Shown: positions 6,713-13,330 of the stretch, piece by piece
How positions within the stretch are numbered: the first letter of the stretch is position 1
Layout of the letters: each line of letters starts with the position of its first letter
Source of the DNA: a virus
Reading direction: 5' to 3' (one strand)
Virus record (IMG/VR): IMGVR_UViG_3300035182_001644
Span: 1 to 27,292 of that record
Length of the DNA: 27,292 nt
Made by a program: the position numbers and the translations under genes
The notes under the pieces: model-generated
Seen by the model: the letters and a program-made list of their open reading frames with translations, nothing else
Databases searched by the model: none
What the model was told of the DNA's origin: nothing

Positions 6713-7167
6713 CAGCACAGATCATAAAGTTTAAAAAACCAGAAACAAAAACTACTTTTACACCAGGAGGTCCTGCGGCAGTTAAGCGTCTTATGACCAA
6801 TGCTGAACTTTTTGCAGAGTGTTATGAGGATATTATTGGGGATTGGCAGAGATTTGCTGAAAAAAATCGATTAAGCGAATACGTGGCAAGCAAATTACCG
6901 CCTTCCGCTGTTAATCTTACTGCTGATTATGTAAATGATCTAAATATAATATCTACCGTTGAACAAAAGCTTGGTATGAAGGTGTCAATTTTTTACCCTG
7001 GGTGTATGCCATCCCAAAAAGGATGGATGGCAACTGTTCATATTGGTAAAGAAATTTTTTCAACGCCGTCTGACATGGCGTCAGAGGCGAATGCTAGAGC
7101 CCTGCTGATAGTGCTTTTCATACATTTCAAAGCTGTATTGAAACGCATGGGGCGGGATATTTCGTAA
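6709..7167 (+). CDS. hypothetical protein, 152 aa, coupled to phosphoesterase
   Basis: The GTG start at 6709 overlaps the phosphoesterase stop (GTGA), with AAGGTG 8 bp upstream. The N-terminal 25 residues look disordered and basic (MTAQIIKFKKPETK...). The rest is mixed alpha/beta, with a hydrophobic helix near the end (ARALLIVLFIHFKAVL) too irregular to call a membrane segment. No family is recognised. Coupling suggests co-expression with the phosphoesterase. Confidence 0.75.
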   Translation: MTAQIIKFKKPETKTTFTPGGPAAVKRLMTNAELFAECYEDIIGDWQRFAEKNRLSEYVASKLPPSAVNLTADYVNDLNIISTVEQKLGMKVSIFYPGCMPSQKGWMATVHIGKEIFSTPSDMASEANARALLIVLFIHFKAVLKRMGRDIS

Positions 7168-7187
7168 ATTAAAAGGAGAACATTCTG

Positions 7188-7454
7188 ATGCAAGAACAAT
7201 TTGATACCATGGTTTCCCTGTATGTTGTTAAAACTACTGATGGAAAATATTTTGCAGGCTTTGACGTAGATAATGGATGCGCTAATTACGTCACAGATCC
7301 GCGTGCAGGTAAGAAGTTTACAAACAAATATGATATTAAACTTCGCCCAGGAGAAACGCTTGTTGAACTAACCGTAGATTTATCAAAGTCTGATGTTCAG
7401 ATTTCTGAGCCATTCCGCCCACAACGCCGTGTAAAACAATCTGCTGCAAAATGA
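7188..7454 (+). CDS. hypothetical protein, 88 aa
   Basis: ATG 7188 is preceded by AAAAGGAGA with good spacing. The sequence is strand-rich (SLYVVKTTDGKYFAGFDV, ETLVELTVDL) with a basic, probably flexible tail (RPQRRVKQSAAK) that could bind nucleic acid. No family is recognised. It is likely the last gene of the unit starting at 5795, since a new promoter follows. Confidence 0.75.
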   Translation: MQEQFDTMVSLYVVKTTDGKYFAGFDVDNGCANYVTDPRAGKKFTNKYDIKLRPGETLVELTVDLSKSDVQISEPFRPQRRVKQSAAK

Positions 7455-7476
7455 GTTTATTTTTCTAACTGATTTA

Positions 7477-7516
7477 TGATATAATAGTCACACAGAGTAA
7501 ATATTCTGTGTGACTA
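7477..7516 (+). promoter_or_regulatory. extended -10 promoter with a 12 bp inverted repeat at its start point
   Basis: TGA TATAAT (7477-7485) is followed directly by a perfect 12 bp inverted repeat, TAGTCACACAGA at 7485-7496 and its complement at 7505-7516, with an 8 nt loop. Position and symmetry suit an operator or a 5' leader hairpin. No T-run follows, so it is not a simple terminator. Confidence 0.55.
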
Positions 7517-7591
7517 TATAGTACATATCTAGTCTTAAGTAATAACGGAAAGTTTTTCAATTTGTCAATGAACTAATGGAAAGGTGACATC

Positions 7592-7942
7592 ATGAATACG
7601 TTAGTCAAAATTTTTATTGGGTTGCTAATGACCATAGCTGTTAGCGCCTCATATGCTCATAGGGTAGAACTCCAAGTCCAAGGTTCATACAATTTTTATC
7701 AGCATTATTACTACCCAGCTGACCCAAGAGTTCCTCCGCCAGTAGATTATTATCCAGGACTGCCTGTACCTGTACCTGTTCCAGCACCGGTGCCCGTACC
7801 TGTTTATCCTAGCTATGGGTATCGACCATATTATGTTCCTAGCCCAGGAGTTTATGATTCACAACAGTGTTCTCAAGGGGCTAGATTTCAATATGATTCA
7901 TTTGGTAGACTTGTGATCGGTTATGAAATGATTTGTCATTAA
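7592..7942 (+). CDS. exported Pro/Val/Tyr-rich protein (116 aa)
   Basis: ATG 7592 has GGAAAGG upstream with acceptable spacing. Residues 1-22 form a signal peptide (basic start, hydrophobic core IFIGLLMTIAV, probable cleavage after SASYA). The mature part has a stretch of alternating Val-Pro (about residues 67-87) flanked by Tyr/Pro-rich sequence, then a C-terminal segment with two Cys (SQQC and MICH ends) that could form a disulfide in the periplasm. It is probably a periplasmic or surface-associated accessory protein altering the infected cell. No enzyme motif is seen. It has its own regulated-looking promoter and a 75 nt leader. Confidence 0.75.
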   Translation: MNTLVKIFIGLLMTIAVSASYAHRVELQVQGSYNFYQHYYYPADPRVPPPVDYYPGLPVPVPVPAPVPVPVYPSYGYRPYYVPSPGVYDSQQCSQGARFQYDSFGRLVIGYEMICH

Positions 7943-8014
7943 ATTCTTTCATGCAGGGTGGTAAACGTTGAATAAGCTGATTTTACCGTTTCAATACAAT
8001 CAGAAGACAATCAG

Positions 8015-8043
8015 TTTACATTCAATGTTCAGTGTATTAAAAT
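8015..8043 (+). promoter_or_regulatory. sigma70-like promoter (TTTACA-17-TAAAAT)
   Basis: TTTACA at 8015-8020, 17 bp spacer, TAAAAT at 8038-8043. A hairpin (GATCG with CGATC) lies between it and the gene at 8100. Confidence 0.5.
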
Positions 8044-8099
8044 AATAACTGATCGAATAAAACGATCGCTGACTTACCTACCTGTTTGAAGGAGAAGAA

Positions 8100-8561
8100 A
8101 TGAACAAGACTTTGACTGTTGCAACTGAAGTTCAAAAGGCTCTCTTTGAGAAAGTGTTGCTTAATGAAATTACCACAGGCTTTTGGAAGAATGCTCGTCC
8201 AGCTGATCATGCCGATAGTTGGAATGGAGTCCAAATTACTGTTGGTACAGACCTAGGTCCATTTGGATTTGAAGTTCCACGTAACTACAATTTTGTCAAT
8301 CCTGATTTCTTCCGAAAGGCAGAAAATGACCTTATGGAAGCGGCAAAAACTGTTGATGAAAATATTACAGTTAAAAAGCTGAAAAAGCAACTTATTTCAC
8401 TCAACCAAATTCTTGGTTCCCGTTTGAAAGAAGTTGGAGGAACAGTTACTAAATTGTCACGTGGTCGTAAGGCACCTTCTGCTAAAGTTAAAAATACCTC
8501 TACTAACACGACAATGGTGCGTAAGGTAATGGCAACATTTGCAGAGCCAGCAGAAGTTTAA
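8100..8561 (+). CDS. hypothetical protein, 153 aa
   Basis: ATG 8100 has a strong AAGGAG site 6-7 bp upstream. The N-terminal half contains a distinctive TTGFWKNARPADHADSW segment and an NYNFVNPDFF segment. The centre is a helical, Lys-rich region (ENITVKKLKKQLISLNQIL), and the tail is basic and Ser/Thr-rich, probably disordered. The basic tail suggests nucleic-acid contact. No membrane part and no recognised family. Confidence 0.8.
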   Translation: MNKTLTVATEVQKALFEKVLLNEITTGFWKNARPADHADSWNGVQITVGTDLGPFGFEVPRNYNFVNPDFFRKAENDLMEAAKTVDENITVKKLKKQLISLNQILGSRLKEVGGTVTKLSRGRKAPSAKVKNTSTNTTMVRKVMATFAEPAEV

Positions 8562-8569
8562 GAAATAAA

Positions 8570-8659
8570 ATGTTAGAACTGGTAAAGCTGTATGTTGAAC
8601 TAGCAGTAATTAAAGTTAAAATACTGTGGGTAAACTTCAAGCTTTGGTTGTTCAAGTGA
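8570..8659 (+). CDS. possible 29-aa hydrophobic microprotein
   Basis: A complete short frame (MLELVKLYVELAVIKVKILW...) starts 8 bp after the previous stop and ends 16 bp before a terminator. It would form one amphipathic or membrane helix with Lys at intervals. No convincing ribosome site, so translation would rely on reinitiation. Confidence 0.3.
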   Translation: MLELVKLYVELAVIKVKILWVNFKLWLFK

Positions 8660-8675
8660 ATTTTTTCAAAAATGA

Positions 8676-8703
8676 AAAAGGGGAGCTAAAGCTCCCCTTT
8701 TTA
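8676..8703. terminator. bidirectional rho-independent terminator
   Basis: AAAAGGGGAGC, loop TAAA, GCTCCCCTTTT. It has T-runs on both strands, between convergent genes ending at 8659 (+) and 8754 (-). Confidence 0.85.
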
Positions 8704-8753
8704 TTAACTTTGTCATAACCGAAAGCTACACACTTTAATAATTTACTTTTGGT

Positions 8754-9341
8754 TTATTCCTTAAGTGATGCTTTTACAAGTGCATTATAATGTGCTTTAT
8801 TTAGATTAGCCTTGGCGAAAAATGGTTTATTTTCTGCATATGTGGTTGCATCAGAAATAAAACCAGCTTTTTCTAATTTATCCAACGCGTATAATAAATC
8901 AGAGCTAGACCCACCTAAAAAGATAGCTTTAGCTGCAGCTACAGAAATTCCATAAGTAGCAGCAATCTTGTTAATTGCTTCTTTTGCTAAAGATCTAATT
9001 TCCTCAAATGCCATACCAAATGGATCCCGATCAACCGCCCTAAGTTCACCTGCTCTCATCTGAGATGTGGGTTTTTGCATTAATGGTGAGGGTTTTTTTA
9101 CTGTTTCTGGTCTTTCTATTCTGTTTTTGGCAGCAGCCCAAATCTCATCCTTCTTCTTATCAATCTCTTTCTTCTTTGCATCTGCTGCCTTTTTAAGGGC
9201 ATCTTTTTGAGCTTGCATCTTTTTCATTCTATCATCATTGCCACCAAAAAATTTACCAAAAATTTCAGTAATTTGCTCTTCTGTAAGGTCTTCTTCAGAT
9301 GATACAAACGCATTGAATTGTTTGAAAGTAACCTTTTGCAT
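8754..9341 (-). CDS. hypothetical coiled-coil protein, only minus-strand gene (195 aa)
   Basis: It starts at ATG 9339-9341 on the minus strand, with AAGGAA upstream and a minus-strand late promoter octamer at 9380-9387. Residues 1-35 (MQKVTFKQFNAFVSSEEDLT...) suit a small acidic helical module. Residues 38-75 are a Lys/Asp-rich coiled coil (KKAADAKKKEIDKKKDEIW), then a Pro-rich link and a C-terminal helical domain with GISVAAAKAIFLGG. The late promoter hints at a structural or assembly role, which is inference. No family is recognised. Confidence 0.8.
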   Translation of the reverse strand: MQKVTFKQFNAFVSSEEDLTEEQITEIFGKFFGGNDDRMKKMQAQKDALKKAADAKKKEIDKKKDEIWAAAKNRIERPETVKKPSPLMQKPTSQMRAGELRAVDRDPFGMAFEEIRSLAKEAINKIAATYGISVAAAKAIFLGGSSSDLLYALDKLEKAGFISDATTYAENKPFFAKANLNKAHYNALVKASLKE

Positions 9342-9379
9342 ACTTATGTATTCCTTGTATGTTACACCGCCTATAGTTT

Positions 9380-9387
9380 TATTTATG
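9380..9387 (-). promoter_or_regulatory. T4-type late promoter octamer on minus strand (CATAAATA)
   Basis: The complement of 9380-9387 reads CATAAATA, 38 bp before the minus-strand gene start. The only minus-strand gene has the only minus-strand octamer noticed, which supports these octamers being functional. Confidence 0.6.
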
Positions 9388-9459
9388 TTATTTCATAGTA
9401 AAGTTGATTTTTTGATTAAAAGTAAATTAAATAAAATAGCAAATAGGAGAAATATGTAA

Positions 9460-9723
9460 ATGCAAATTGAAATTACTAATGAAATTGATCTGAAATTAGC
9501 TACTACAAGAGATCGTTTCTACACGACATCAAAAGATGTTCAATATGATACAAACAAAAACATTCTTATCTTACGTAAATCTGATGGAAGTTTAATCGAG
9601 TTCGGATCAGTGCATATCCAAAAGATTCTTGACAAAGAAATCTTTTTGAAAGGAATTCTTCCTAGCCCCTCAGGAACAGGACATGCCCCTCAAGTTCACT
9701 TTATAAGGATTACATTTCTATGA
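9460..9723 (+). CDS. hypothetical protein, 87 aa
   Basis: Start ATG 9460, 9 bp after AGGAGA. Between the site and the start lies a two-codon frame ATG-TAA (9454-9459), closer to the site. The protein (MQIEITNEIDLKLATTRDRF...) is strand-rich with a Gly/Pro turn near the end. The stop overlaps the next start as ATGA, so it is likely coupled to the deiminase-family enzyme. No family is recognised. Confidence 0.65.
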   Translation: MQIEITNEIDLKLATTRDRFYTTSKDVQYDTNKNILILRKSDGSLIEFGSVHIQKILDKEIFLKGILPSPSGTGHAPQVHFIRITFL

Positions 9724-10550
9724 CAAAACAAATTATCATGACATCTCCAACTAGTTTTGGGGTACAGTACGAAATCAACTTATGGATGAAGGACAACACT
9801 GGGCGTGTTGATCAAGTTAAAGCTGTGCAACAGTGGAGTGAATTACGAAACACTCTAACATCTATTGGCGCTGACGTGCTTGTTATTCCTCAACCACCAG
9901 AAAATTGCCCAGATGCTGTTTTTACTGCAAATGCTGGGTTAATCTATAAGGATAATTTTATCCCAAGTCGTTTTCATCATGACGAACGCGCTGTAGAAGA
10001 ACCTTTCTTTATCAATTGGATGATGAATTACTTCAAGGTTGAGTTTCAGCATTTTCATGGAACTCGCGAGCAAATTTCTTTTGAAGGAGCTGGTGATGCA
10101 TTGTTTGATTTAAATCAAAATCTTTGGATGGGGTTTGGTTTTAGAACAACTCTAAACTATAAGTATATGTTAGATCTATTTTTTGAGAATACAGACGTAA
10201 TTGTTCGCCCTCTTCAACTAGTTGATTCACGCTTTTATCATCTTGACACATGCTTTTGCACATTAGATACAGGGGAAGTTTTATGGTTTCCAAACGCGTT
10301 CAGCGGTCACTCGCAGTACGTGATTGAAGAAATGTTCAAGGAAAAACTTATCACTGTTTCAGAAGAAGACGCAGTTCGTTTTGCGTGCAACGCGGTATCT
10401 GTCGATGAGCATATAGTTCTTCCAGAAATTTCTTCTCATCTGCGTGAGCATTTAATATCAAGAGGTTATCAAGTGTATGAACTCAATATGAGTGAGTTCA
10501 TGAAAAGCGGTGGTGCATGTAAGTGTTTGACACTTCAGATAAATGAATAA
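9720..10550 (+). CDS. amidinotransferase / arginine-deiminase superfamily enzyme (276 aa)
   Basis: The fold family (COG1834-like; DDAH, arginine deiminase, amidinotransferases) uses a Cys nucleophile to attack a guanidinium carbon. Catalytic elements are complete: D65 in PDAVFTANAG, E122 and D126 in FEGAGD, H174 in HLDTCF, and Cys267 in SGGACKCLTL. The N-terminus (MTSPTSFGVQYEINLWM) is typical of the citrulline/dimethylarginine-hydrolase-like branch. Full length, so likely active. The substrate could be arginine, a methylated or modified arginine, or citrulline-type compounds. It is coupled to the small gene before it (ATGA). Role in infection unknown: arginine metabolism, or deimination of a host or defence protein, are possibilities. 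Confidence 0.85.
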   Translation: MTKQIIMTSPTSFGVQYEINLWMKDNTGRVDQVKAVQQWSELRNTLTSIGADVLVIPQPPENCPDAVFTANAGLIYKDNFIPSRFHHDERAVEEPFFINWMMNYFKVEFQHFHGTREQISFEGAGDALFDLNQNLWMGFGFRTTLNYKYMLDLFFENTDVIVRPLQLVDSRFYHLDTCFCTLDTGEVLWFPNAFSGHSQYVIEEMFKEKLITVSEEDAVRFACNAVSVDEHIVLPEISSHLREHLISRGYQVYELNMSEFMKSGGACKCLTLQINE

Positions 10551-10553
10551 ATA
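10546..10553 (+). promoter_or_regulatory. T4-type late promoter octamer (AATAAATA)
   Basis: AATAAATA overlaps the end of the deiminase-family gene and lies 20 bp before the gene at 10574. Confidence 0.45.
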
Positions 10554-10573
10554 TCATTATCAAAAAATGCAGC

Positions 10574-10786
10574 ATGGTTAAACACTACAATTTAACTTTA
10601 GCATATTCTAATAAACATATGAAACTAAATGAATTAAAAGAAGACCTCGGAAAACCCGTTTTTATTCAACTAGAAAAAGGTCTATCAAGAAAAGATGCAA
10701 GAAAAATGGCATTATCAAAAAGGCCAAACGGAGATTATAGAGGATTTTATTATGATCCAAAAACAGGTAAGGCAAGGTGGATATGA
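10574..10786 (+). CDS. small basic protein (70 aa)
   Basis: ATG 10574 was chosen for length; ATG 10619 (MKLNELKEDLGKPVF) is an alternative that resembles the short MxxxEL starts of other phage genes. The protein is basic with repeated Lys/Arg (LSRKDARKMALSKRPNGDYR) and ends in a Gly/Tyr turn and KARWI. It is possibly nucleic-acid binding. No family is recognised. It overlaps or abuts the next start. Confidence 0.6.
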   Translation: MVKHYNLTLAYSNKHMKLNELKEDLGKPVFIQLEKGLSRKDARKMALSKRPNGDYRGFYYDPKTGKARWI

Positions 10787-10788
10787 AC

Positions 10789-10971
10789 ATGACACAAGAA
10801 CAAAAGGCTGCTCTTCAAGCTCTCGTAGAAGCAGGAGCTGAAGTTGCGACAGTGGCATATAATCCTAATACTGTTGTTGGAGATCCTGAGGCTACAGCAA
10901 TTGCCGCGGGTTGGAAAGAATTTCAACGTGAAGATACTGCTAATTTAGTTGAAGTAATTTACACGAGATAG
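10789..10971 (+). CDS. small acidic protein (60 aa)
   Basis: ATG 10789 sits about 8 bp after AAGGTGG, better placed than the ATG at 10783 or GTG at 10777. The sequence MTQEQKAALQALVEAGAEVA is an Ala-rich helix, followed by a mixed region (AAGWKEFQREDTANLVEVIY). Unknown function. The stop lies beside the -10 region of the tmRNA promoter. Confidence 0.65.
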   Translation: MTQEQKAALQALVEAGAEVATVAYNPNTVVGDPEATAIAAGWKEFQREDTANLVEVIYTR

Positions 10972-10986
10972 CAAATAATGTATAAT
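10958..10986 (+). promoter_or_regulatory. strong promoter of the tmRNA gene
   Basis: TTTACA at 10958-10963, exact 17 bp spacer, TATAAT at 10981-10986. Transcription would begin near 10993, just before the acceptor half of the tmRNA. Confidence 0.8.
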
Positions 10987-10992
10987 AAAAAT

Positions 10993-11340
10993 ACCGGTGC
11001 AGCAGCGGTTCTGCTGTTATTGTTGTAATTCGGAGCGACTTGAAGAATTTCGGACGCGGGTTCAAATCCCGCCAGGTCCACCAAAACTATCTTAATGTGT
11101 CTTAGGATAGTTTTGATGGGCCTGTAATGGTTTCGACGAGGTTACGGAGACGAGCATACGCAACACGTCAGGCGATCGACGTAAATGAAGCAAAACAAGT
11201 AAACGCAAACGACAGCGCTTACGCCTTGGCAGCTTGATCCTAGTTAGGATCAGCTAAAGCCGGAGTTTTTGGAGGGGTGAACTTGGCAACAGAATCAACC
11301 CTCCGCTATTTAACAAGGAAAAGAGATAAGGATTTATCAG
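10993..11340 (+). ncRNA. ssrA: circularly permuted (two-piece) tmRNA
   Basis: tmRNA frees stalled ribosomes and tags unfinished proteins. Here the 3' acceptor half comes first: it contains the classic GAATTTCGGACGCGGG run, a T arm (GCGGG TTCAAAT CCCGC) and CAGGTCC-ACCA ending at 11083. The 5' half begins at 11118 with GGGCCTG, which pairs over all seven positions with CAGGTCC (one G-U), then GGTTTCGACG. Between them 34 nt (11084-11117) form a hairpin (AAACTATC with GATAGTTT), the segment normally removed in permuted tmRNAs. The tag frame is 11205-11237: ANDSAYALAA then TGA. Downstream are a GATCCTA hairpin and a pseudoknot candidate (GGAGGG 11271-11276 with CCCTCC 11299-11304). The exact ends are estimates. 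Confidence 0.93.
11205..11237 (+). other. tmRNA tag reading frame (ANDSAYALAA, stop TGA)
   Basis: GCA is the resume codon, followed by AAC GAC AGC GCT TAC GCC TTG GCA GCT TGA. The AND start and ALAA end match bacterial degradation tags; SAY differs from the E. coli ENY. Confidence 0.9.
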
Positions 11341-11347
11341 CTTCACT

Positions 11348-11611
11348 ATGACAAATCTTTCAGAATTAGAAGTTGATCTTTTGCTGCTTTTCTACACTTT
11401 TTCAGATCAAAATGGAAGGGTTGACATGAAGACAGCAGCAAGTTGGGCAAAAACTAAACTAGGTGTTACATTGCCATCAAGGCAACTTTTTATCAAGCAA
11501 AAACACGTTGATGCTTTGGTGGAAGCAGGATTGCTTCCAGATATTAGTGATGTATTAAAAAAAATCTCCAGTGATAGCGGTATTACAAAAAAGCGTCGTT
11601 CTAAGGATTGA
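11348..11611 (+). CDS. hypothetical helical protein, 87 aa
   Basis: ATG 11348 lies just after the tmRNA region without a clear ribosome site (AAGGA is about 17 bp away). The protein has helical segments (LSELEVDLLLLFYTF, KTAASWAKTKL, KHVDALVEAGLL) in an arrangement that would suit a small winged-helix-like fold, and a basic tail (KKRRSKD). The fold is only a suggestion. It ends 3 bp before the next gene, so the two are probably co-transcribed. Confidence 0.65.
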   Translation: MTNLSELEVDLLLLFYTFSDQNGRVDMKTAASWAKTKLGVTLPSRQLFIKQKHVDALVEAGLLPDISDVLKKISSDSGITKKRRSKD

Positions 11612-11614
11612 CAA

Positions 11615-12154
11615 ATGTCATTATCCCTAAAGATGGTTTCACAATCCACGTGGACTAAAAGGTTAGTTCTTTTTGCGTGGTTTATAGTATTTTATGCTGT
11701 GCTTTCTACAGCTATTAACTGGATACGTGAACAATTTGTAGATATCCCATCAGGCAAATGGGTAACTCTTTACATAGGTGATGGTATTTCAGTTCAACTG
11801 AACATACATACTCTTGATAAGGTCAAAAAGCAGGAAGTGTTTACCGCATGGGTTAGAGAAGATCGTCAAAAACCATTCTCTAGTGGGTTAGTTATAGGAA
11901 ACACAATATTTTCAAAAATTACCGTTAATTGTGAAGAAAACACAGTTACTATACATGAACAACGTTCATTCGATGATACTTTTGAGGAACTAATGATAAG
12001 TGAAAAAGAAGTACTGCATTCAACTCAAGATGAAGTGATAGTTGCAGTAGCACAATCAACCTTGTGTTCCGTAGACAGTCAACAAAACAGTTTGTTACCA
12101 TCATCTGACAGTAGAGAAAAAGATTTAGTCTACGTTAAATTCGTGCAGAACTGA
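11615..12154 (+). CDS. membrane-anchored protein with possible surface-adhesin-E-like domain (179 aa)
   Basis: ATG 11615 has AAGGA 7 bp upstream. Residues about 14-36 form one membrane helix (RLVLFAWFIVFYAVLSTAI), so the rest probably faces the periplasm. The outer domain has the order W..., YIGDGISVQLNIHTL, FTAWVRE, VNCEENTV, and a late Cys (TLCSVD). This resembles the layout of small adhesin-E-like domains of proteobacteria (Trp start, W-V strand, two Cys). The match is by eye only. It could alter the envelope of the infected cell. Confidence 0.6.
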   Translation: MSLSLKMVSQSTWTKRLVLFAWFIVFYAVLSTAINWIREQFVDIPSGKWVTLYIGDGISVQLNIHTLDKVKKQEVFTAWVREDRQKPFSSGLVIGNTIFSKITVNCEENTVTIHEQRSFDDTFEELMISEKEVLHSTQDEVIVAVAQSTLCSVDSQQNSLLPSSDSREKDLVYVKFVQN

Positions 12155-12161
12155 TTCGTTG

Positions 12162-12167
12162 TATAAT
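12162..12167 (+). promoter_or_regulatory. -10 element (TTG TATAAT) very close to the next start
   Basis: TATAAT ends 9 bp before ATG 12177. The mRNA would begin about 3 nt before the start codon, so the transcript may be leaderless. Confidence 0.45.
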
Positions 12168-12176
12168 ATTTTTTCT

Positions 12177-12680
12177 ATGAAACATCTATTTCTTGACCTT
12201 GAAGATACTGTCATCACACCTGTGATGAATGGCTGGTTTAACACGCTGCTAATCAATGTTGACAAAATTAAGGCAGTACAAGCGCACTTTAAGCCAGACT
12301 TTGTAAACATTTTTTCATTCGCCATTTGGGATGAACAGCAGCTGCATGGGTTCAACTACGGTACTCGCCCCATGATTGAGAAGGTGTTGGGTATTCAGTT
12401 GAATCTAGTTCCCACTGTTGATGACCATATCATAAAGTGGTGCTGCTCAGAAATGAGCATAAGCCCGGATGTAGTTGACTTCAGTGAGATGTCAGCGTTT
12501 TGGGGAAAGCAAGAAGCATTCAGGCTTTCGTGCCGTCATCTGTTCAAGAACTTGTGGAAAACACAGGGTCAAGAAACGCAAGTCATGTTGCTTGATGATG
12601 TGGTGCACGATGAAAAGTTTGAGTGGCCAGATATTCACGTAAGTGGACAGATTTTCAACATTGATCAACTAACTTGTTGA
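12177..12680 (+). CDS. HAD-superfamily-like hydrolase (167 aa)
   Basis: The start is ATG 12177 (an in-frame TTG at 12159 lies before the promoter's -10). The protein opens MKHLFLDLEDTVITP, the HAD motif I position (nucleophile Asp7), but the usual Asp at +2 is Glu. Near the end VMLLDDVVHDEKF matches motif IV (paired Asp for Mg). The middle cap is short. HAD enzymes are mostly phosphatases; the substrate is unknown. The Asp-to-Glu change could lower activity. No ribosome site is seen, consistent with leaderless translation. An inverted repeat (TGATCAAC...GTTGATCA) spans the stop codon. Confidence 0.7.
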   Translation: MKHLFLDLEDTVITPVMNGWFNTLLINVDKIKAVQAHFKPDFVNIFSFAIWDEQQLHGFNYGTRPMIEKVLGIQLNLVPTVDDHIIKWCCSEMSISPDVVDFSEMSAFWGKQEAFRLSCRHLFKNLWKTQGQETQVMLLDDVVHDEKFEWPDIHVSGQIFNIDQLTC

Positions 12681-12691
12681 TCACAACTTGT

Positions 12692-12699
12692 CGTAAATA
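12692..12699 (+). promoter_or_regulatory. weak late-promoter-like octamer (CGTAAATA)
   Basis: It differs from TATAAATA at two positions and lies 42 bp before the gene at 12742. A similar CGTAAATA occurs at 696-703 before the gene at 715. Confidence 0.3.
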
Positions 12700-12741
12700 A
12701 TGGGTATCATTATGGTACTCATTTTCTTTTTGGAGTAAAAT

Positions 12742-13062
12742 ATGTCAAATGTAATGTCATTTAAAATGATTTCGGGCGAGGAAGTTGTTGCAGAACTAGT
12801 ATCAACAAAGACTATTACAGAAAATAGCAGCCCTATTTCCTATACAGTTCGTCGACCCCACGTTCTACAATTTCAGCCGGTTGGGCCAGGACAGTTGGGT
12901 TTAGCTTTTGTTCCTTGGACACTGTCAAATCCAGCAATTGAACGCTTAGAAATTCCTGCTTCTGCTATTCTTCTAACGTTTACACCTGTAGATAAAGTTG
13001 AACGACAGTACCTAGAGCAAACAAGTGGAATTAGCCTTGCTGGCGCTGGGATGCAAGTATGA
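12742..13062 (+). CDS. Sm-like (LSm) fold protein, conserved in T4-type phages (106 aa)
   Basis: ATG 12742 with TTTGGAG upstream. It begins MSNVMSFKMISGEEVVAELV, the start I associate with phage Sm-like/Hfq-like small proteins (xKxxSGEEVIG...), followed by VRRPHVLQFQPVGPGQLGLAFVPW and an ILLTFTPVDKVERQYLEQTSG end. These proteins are thought to form small rings, perhaps binding RNA, but phage members are uncharacterised. Assignment is from memory of the pattern. It overlaps the next gene by ATGA. Confidence 0.65.
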   Translation: MSNVMSFKMISGEEVVAELVSTKTITENSSPISYTVRRPHVLQFQPVGPGQLGLAFVPWTLSNPAIERLEIPASAILLTFTPVDKVERQYLEQTSGISLAGAGMQV

Positions 13063-13220
13063 GCTCAAAAAACGACATTAAGAAAATAGAGTCAGCTTTA
13101 TTTAGAGGAAGAAAATCTCCTCAGCTTACAGATGAGGAAGTTGATATTCTTCAAAAATTTCTTGATCAGAAAAAGAAGACAGTTAAAAATGACATCAAAA
13201 TAGTTTCACCAAAGGTGTAA
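13059..13220 (+). CDS. small helical protein coupled to the Sm-like gene (53 aa)
   Basis: A complete frame from ATG 13059 (overlapping the previous stop as ATGA) to TAA 13218-13220. It reads MSSKNDIKKIESALFRGRKS, then QLTDEEVDILQKFLDQKKK and a basic tail. It is two amphipathic helices with Lys/Glu alternation. Coupling and coding-like composition support it. Its size suggests a small partner or regulator of the Sm-like protein, which is speculation. Confidence 0.7.
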   Translation: MSSKNDIKKIESALFRGRKSPQLTDEEVDILQKFLDQKKKTVKNDIKIVSPKV

Positions 13221-13330
13221 AACGTATTAAGCTAATTACGTGTTTGAACCTTTTGAAACTTTTTATCATTAAAGAATACATCGTTAATTGTAATAGTAGG
13301 TCGTGCAATCCATGATTTAAGATTTCATAC

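Noticed and set aside
8037-8234. 65-aa minus-strand frame
   Set aside because: It is opposite a + strand gene with a strong ribosome site and has no signals of its own.
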